8,297 nucleotides of DNA from Anaerolineae bacterium (GTDB lineage Bacteria; Chloroflexota; Anaerolineae; Anaerolineales; E44-bin32): positions 1 through 8,297 of the forward strand of contig JAUVOZ010000086.1 in assembly GCA_030598885.1 (NCBI GenBank), in the 5' to 3' direction. Shown here one piece after another: positions 5,729-8,297 of this stretch (the first letter of the stretch is position 1; each line of letters opens with the position of its first letter). The notes under the pieces are model-generated. The model saw only the letters and a list, made by a program, of their open reading frames with translations. It made no database searches and was not told the origin of the DNA. The position numbers and the translations under genes are program-made.

Positions 5729-6718
5729 ATGGAAATTAGAGTGCTCTCCGCAAAGGATATTAGAAAAGCCCTACCGATGGTGAATGCGATAGCCGCGATG
5801 AAGGAAGCCTACGCCCAATTATCTGGTGGGCAAGCTAGTGTCCCCCTTCGCAGTCATATCGATGTGACCCAGCACGGTGGGATCACCTTTTTCATGCCCG
5901 CCCTGCTGCGTGACACCCAGGACATGGCGGTCAAAATCGTATCCGTCTTCCCCCGCAACCTTGAGAAAGGCCTAGCGACGATTAACGCCATCGTCATAGC
6001 CCTGAATCCTGAGACCGGCCAGCCTATCGCGGTGATGGAGGGCGCCTCCCTGACGGCAATCCGGACCGGGGCTGCTTCGGGTGCGGCCACCGACCTCTTG
6101 GCACGAGCAAACGCCAGGACGGTCGCCATCTTCGGCAGCGGAGTGCAGGCCAGGACCCAACTCGAAGCCGTCTGCACCGTTCGACCGATCGAGCAGGTAT
6201 CTGTCTTCAGCCTCGATAAACCCGGCGCCAAAGTGTTTGTTGACGAAATGGCCGGGCGTGGTCCGATTCCAAAACAGATCAACATCGTCGAAAACCCCAG
6301 CGCGGCCATCGCCGAAGCCGACGTGATCTGCACCGCGACCACTTCATCTACCCCGGTGTTCGACGGAAAAGAGCTAAAACCAGGCACTCACATCAACGCC
6401 GTCGGATCGTTCACTCCCGACATGCAGGAAATCGACGCCGAGACGGTGAAGAAAGCCCTGGTGATCGTCGATTCGAGAGAGGCCGCTCTGGCCGAAGCCG
6501 GCGACTTGATCATCCCGATAGAGCAAGGCGAAATCAACGCCGAATGGATTCACGCTGAATTGGGAGAAATCGTCGCTGGACGGAAGCCCGGACGAACCGA
6601 TGCCAGCCAGATCACATTGTTTAAATCGGTTGGCATAGCTGCCCAGGACGCGATTGCTGCCAGCCGTGCTCTGGCTGGAGCCGCTGAAGCCGGTCTGGGA
6701 AAGCTCATCTGCTTGTAG
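5729..6718 (+). CDS. Ornithine cyclodeaminase/mu-crystallin family protein, probable cyclic ketimine reductase
   Basis: This 329-aa protein belongs to the family that holds ornithine cyclodeaminase, archaeal alanine dehydrogenase and mu-crystallin/pyrroline-2-carboxylate reductases. The Rossmann NAD(P) motif VAIFGSGVQARTQLEA is at 132-147. Substrate-carboxylate residues equivalent to those of the family are present: R41 (VPLRSHI), K69 (AVKIVSVFPRN) and R112 (TAIRTGAASG). The segment INAVGSFTPDMQEID (222-236) has Phe228 where ornithine cyclodeaminase has its catalytic Asp. FFMPA (54-58) lacks the Glu that cyclodeaminase carries before MP. VDSREAALAEAGD (247-259) and HAELGEIVAGRKPGRT (275-290) resemble the mu-crystallin branch. 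I therefore infer an imine (ketimine) reductase, perhaps acting on delta1-pyrroline-2-carboxylate, rather than a cyclodeaminase. An alternative is another amino-acid dehydrogenase role. It diverges from proC and runs into cinA after 55 nt. It is more GC-rich than the liv genes. Confidence 0.88.
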   Translation: MEIRVLSAKDIRKALPMVNAIAAMKEAYAQLSGGQASVPLRSHIDVTQHGGITFFMPALLRDTQDMAVKIVSVFPRNLEKGLATINAIVIALNPETGQPIAVMEGASLTAIRTGAASGAATDLLARANARTVAIFGSGVQARTQLEAVCTVRPIEQVSVFSLDKPGAKVFVDEMAGRGPIPKQINIVENPSAAIAEADVICTATTSSTPVFDGKELKPGTHINAVGSFTPDMQEIDAETVKKALVIVDSREAALAEAGDLIIPIEQGEINAEWIHAELGEIVAGRKPGRTDASQITLFKSVGIAAQDAIAASRALAGAAEAGLGKLICL

Positions 6719-6773
6719 CTATAAGCGTCAAAGAAGAACACCTTATTACCGAGTAGAATATTGTCTGAGGACC

Positions 6774-7919
6774 ATGGAAGCTGAAATTATCACCATCGGC
6801 ACCGAACTCCTGCTGGGTGAAATCGTCGATACCAACACCCGGTTCATCGCCCACGCCCTGCGCGAGATAGGGTTGGATCTGTATCGCACCTCCACTGTGG
6901 GGGATAACGCCGAACGCATCGCCCAGGCAGTTAGCGAAAGTGCAGTCCGAGCCCAGGTTGTGATCACCACCGGCGGATTGGGTCCCACCGTTGACGATGC
7001 TACTCGGGAGGGCATAGCCCATGCAATCGGCGTGCCAATGGAATTTCGACCCGAGTTATGGAAGCAGATCGAGGATCGATTCGCCCTGTTTGGCTACACC
7101 CCAACCGAAAACAACCGGCGGCAGGCTCACCTGCCAAAGGGGGCCAAGGCTATTGAGAACCCAATCGGCACCGCGCCCGGTTTCATCGTCGACACCGAGG
7201 AATCAGTGGTGATCGCATTGCCCGGCGTTCCAGCCGAGATGAAGCTCCTGCTTGAAAACGATGTGATCCCTTATTTGATCGAGCGTTTGAGTTTGACCAA
7301 CGTAATAAAGACTCGTTTGCTGCGCACCGCCGGAGTCGGCGAATCGTGGCTGGACGACCACATTCAGGACCTGGAACACCTCAGCAACCCCTCGGTCGGC
7401 CTGGCTGCCCATCCCGGTCGGGTCGACATTCGGATCACTGCCAAGGCAGCCGACCTTCAGGCAGCGGAGGAGATGATCGGCGAAGTCGAGGCCACCATCC
7501 GCCAAAGGTTGGGCGATGCGATTTATGGGATCGACGACGAGAGCCTCGAGGCGGCAGCTCTTTCGGCTGTGGAACAGCGAGGTTGGCGGCTGGTTGTTGC
7601 CGAGTGCGGCACAAATGGCGCGCTGGCTGACGGACTTTCACCCCTAAGCGACGCATTTGCCGGAGGTAAGATTCTGCCCCAGGTTGAGGGGTCCGAAGAA
7701 ATGGAGCAGGCGTTGACCCAGGCTCAGACAGATCATTCGGCTGAAATCGGACTGGGTTTGACCATCCATAAAGAGGCGGAACGTTTTTTGGCGGTCCTAT
7801 TGCTGCGCATTCCCCAGGGTGAGGTGAGGAAAAAGCGTTACTATGGCGGACCGCCGGCCTATGCTGCCAAATGGGCGGTGAGTGCGGCGCTCGACCTGCT
7901 CCGCCGGCGTCTGGCTTGA
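6774..7919 (+). CDS. cinA: CinA family protein with a degenerate C-terminal NMN-deamidase domain
   Basis: This 381-aa protein begins with the canonical MEAEIITIGTELLLGEIVDT. The N-terminal molybdopterin-binding-like domain (COG1058, about 1-170) is intact, with TTGGLGPTVDDATREGIA (65-82), IGTAPGF (131-137) and ALPGVPAEM (148-156). In studied CinA proteins this domain is an ADP-ribose pyrophosphatase. A middle domain (about 175-255) follows. The C-terminal PncC/CinA domain (about 257-381) is short and altered. The AESCTGG motif reads AECGTNG (276-282), so Cys278 replaces the catalytic Ser. The YSNxxK segment and the GIAGP-G-G loop are missing. NMN deamidation is therefore unlikely. The start follows GAGG (6767-6770) with only 3 nt between, a short spacing. 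No other start gives the family N-terminus. It lies 55 nt after the preceding gene with no clear promoter, so co-transcription is likely. The stop overlaps the -35 box of the tRNA promoter. Confidence 0.92.
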   Translation: MEAEIITIGTELLLGEIVDTNTRFIAHALREIGLDLYRTSTVGDNAERIAQAVSESAVRAQVVITTGGLGPTVDDATREGIAHAIGVPMEFRPELWKQIEDRFALFGYTPTENNRRQAHLPKGAKAIENPIGTAPGFIVDTEESVVIALPGVPAEMKLLLENDVIPYLIERLSLTNVIKTRLLRTAGVGESWLDDHIQDLEHLSNPSVGLAAHPGRVDIRITAKAADLQAAEEMIGEVEATIRQRLGDAIYGIDDESLEAAALSAVEQRGWRLVVAECGTNGALADGLSPLSDAFAGGKILPQVEGSEEMEQALTQAQTDHSAEIGLGLTIHKEAERFLAVLLLRIPQGEVRKKRYYGGPPAYAAKWAVSAALDLLRRRLA

Positions 7920-7944
7920 CAACCTATATGACGAATTCTATAAT
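7916..7944 (+). promoter_or_regulatory. Consensus sigma-70 promoter of the tRNA-Gly gene
   Basis: TTGACA (7916-7921), 17 nt, TATAAT (7939-7944) match the bacterial housekeeping consensus at all twelve positions with optimal spacing. The expected start is about 7950-7952, 6-8 nt before the tRNA 5' end. The -35 box contains the cinA stop codon TGA (7917-7919). Confidence 0.9.
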
Positions 7945-7957
7945 GCGCAACGTATTA

Positions 7958-8029
7958 GCGGGTGTAGCCAAGTGGTAAGGCAGTAGCTTCCCAAGCTACC
8001 ATTCGTGGGTTCGAGTCCCATCACCCGCT
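7958..8029 (+). tRNA. tRNA-Gly (anticodon CCC)
   Basis: The 72-nt gene folds as a full cloverleaf. The acceptor GCGGGTG (7958-7964) pairs with CACCCGC (8022-8028), with discriminator T8029 as expected for bacterial tRNA-Gly. The D arm is GCC/GGC around AAGTGGTAA. The anticodon stem GTAGC/GCTAC (7983-7987, 7995-7999) closes loop TTCCCAA, with anticodon CCC at 7990-7992. The T arm is GTGGG-TTCGAGT-CCCAT. The 3' CCA is not encoded. It would read GGG codons. It stands alone with its own promoter and terminator rather than in a tRNA cluster. Confidence 0.97.
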
Positions 8030-8055
8030 CTGATAAGCTAAACTTTCATCGGCTA

Positions 8056-8089
8056 CGGGTCCTGTCTCAATCAGGACCTGCTTTCGTTT
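8056..8089 (+). terminator. Intrinsic terminator after tRNA-Gly
   Basis: GGTCCTG (8058-8064), loop TCTCAAT and CAGGACC (8072-8078) form a 7-bp GC-rich stem. It extends by one G-U and one C-G pair (8056-8057 with 8079-8080) and is followed by CTTTCGTTT. It lies 27 nt after the tRNA 3' end. Confidence 0.8.
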
Positions 8090-8160
8090 AATAATCAATA
8101 GATCTCCTCTATTTTAATTAACAATTTTCATCATATGCAGCTTCGGGTTTTTTTGAGTCA

Positions 8161-8185
8161 AATGCGAATTCATCTAATCCGCATT
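8161..8185. repeat. Small imperfect hairpin in the 3' intergenic region
   Basis: AATGCG-A-ATT pairs with AAT-C-CGCATT around loop CATCT: nine pairs with one A/C mismatch. No T-run follows on either strand, so it is not a terminator. It borders the repeat-like block to its right. No function is evident. Confidence 0.35.
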
Positions 8186-8297
8186 AATGTCATTCCGATC
8201 GCAGCTTCCTTGAATACTCATGAATGTCATCCCGAGTGAGCCCTTCGACAGCGCCGAAGGTCCCGAGCGAAGCCGAGGGACTCAGGACAGGCACTGC
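8186..8297. repeat. Dispersed intergenic repeat-like block (cut by window edge)
   Basis: AATGTCATTCCGA (8186-8198) recurs as AATGTCATCCCGA (8223-8235) with one mismatch. CCCGAG appears at 8231-8236 and 8263-8268. CCTTCG (8242-8247) and CGAAGG (8255-8260) form a 6-bp stem. The block ends in GAGGGACTCAGGACAGGC. Blocks built from GTCATyCCGAG and CCCTTCGA...GGGACTCAGGACAGGC are a familiar kind of dispersed, non-coding repeat in several bacterial genomes. That this is such a copy is inferred, since only one is in view. The 268 bp after the tRNA hold no credible gene. Confidence 0.5.

Noticed and set aside
5854..6387. Open frame of 177 codons on the minus strand
   Set aside because: It is entirely antisense to the Rossmann region of the cyclodeaminase-family gene, with no motif and no ribosome-binding site of note.
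6654..6773. Upstream extension of the cinA reading frame
   Set aside because: The added 40 residues overlap the end of the preceding gene and match nothing in CinA. The family N-terminus begins at ATG 6774.
8137..8154. Run of seven T after GCAGCTTCGGG as a second terminator
   Set aside because: I found no stem ending next to the T-run on the plus strand, and a good terminator already ends the tRNA transcript at 8056-8089.
7958..8297. tRNA-Gly as an integration site with a mobile element to its right
   Set aside because: No repeat of the tRNA 3' end and no integrase are in view. The downstream block looks like a short dispersed repeat, not an element end.

Overview
The window is about 8.3 kb of bacterial chromosome with dense, mostly same-strand genes. 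It resembles ordinary housekeeping and transport sequence from a member of Chloroflexota (Anaerolineae or a relative). That placement is an inference from the style of the liv permeases, the CinA type and the GTCATyCCGAG-type intergenic repeats; nothing here proves it. I see no phage, transposase, CRISPR array, toxin-antitoxin pair or defence gene.

Layout. (1) Positions 2-4574 hold a branched-chain (or other hydrophobic/polar) amino-acid ABC importer in the order substrate-binding protein (C-terminal end only), livH, livM, livG, livF. A 123-bp gap with a perfect 11-bp hairpin and a possible secondary promoter separates the binding protein from the permease genes. The four remaining genes lie only 3, 12 and 19 nt apart. 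(2) The 106 bp between livF and proC are a convergent junction with two hairpins, one followed by T-rich sequence on each strand. (3) proC (pyrroline-5-carboxylate reductase) lies on the minus strand. It diverges from an ornithine cyclodeaminase/mu-crystallin family gene across a 199-bp promoter region. (4) The mu-crystallin-like gene is followed 55 nt later by cinA, whose C-terminal deamidase domain is visibly degenerate. (5) A consensus sigma-70 promoter whose -35 box covers the cinA stop codon drives a tRNA-Gly(CCC), which ends in a hairpin terminator. (6) The last ~200 bp are non-coding and contain dispersed-repeat-like sequence that runs off the window edge.

How the genes fit together. 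The Liv complex would bring in branched-chain or related amino acids: the binding protein captures them outside the membrane, LivH/LivM form the channel, and LivG/LivF hydrolyse ATP. ProC makes the last step of proline synthesis. The divergent mu-crystallin-like protein lacks the acidic residues of true ornithine cyclodeaminase and better fits a cyclic ketimine reductase, such as one reducing delta1-pyrroline-2-carboxylate, which would also yield proline. The pair may therefore be two imine reductases feeding one product.

I did not find a clearly new system. The observations most worth checking are the loss of deamidase residues in CinA, the active-site change in the cyclodeaminase-family protein, the long N-terminal membrane extension of LivM, and the interleaved convergent terminators.
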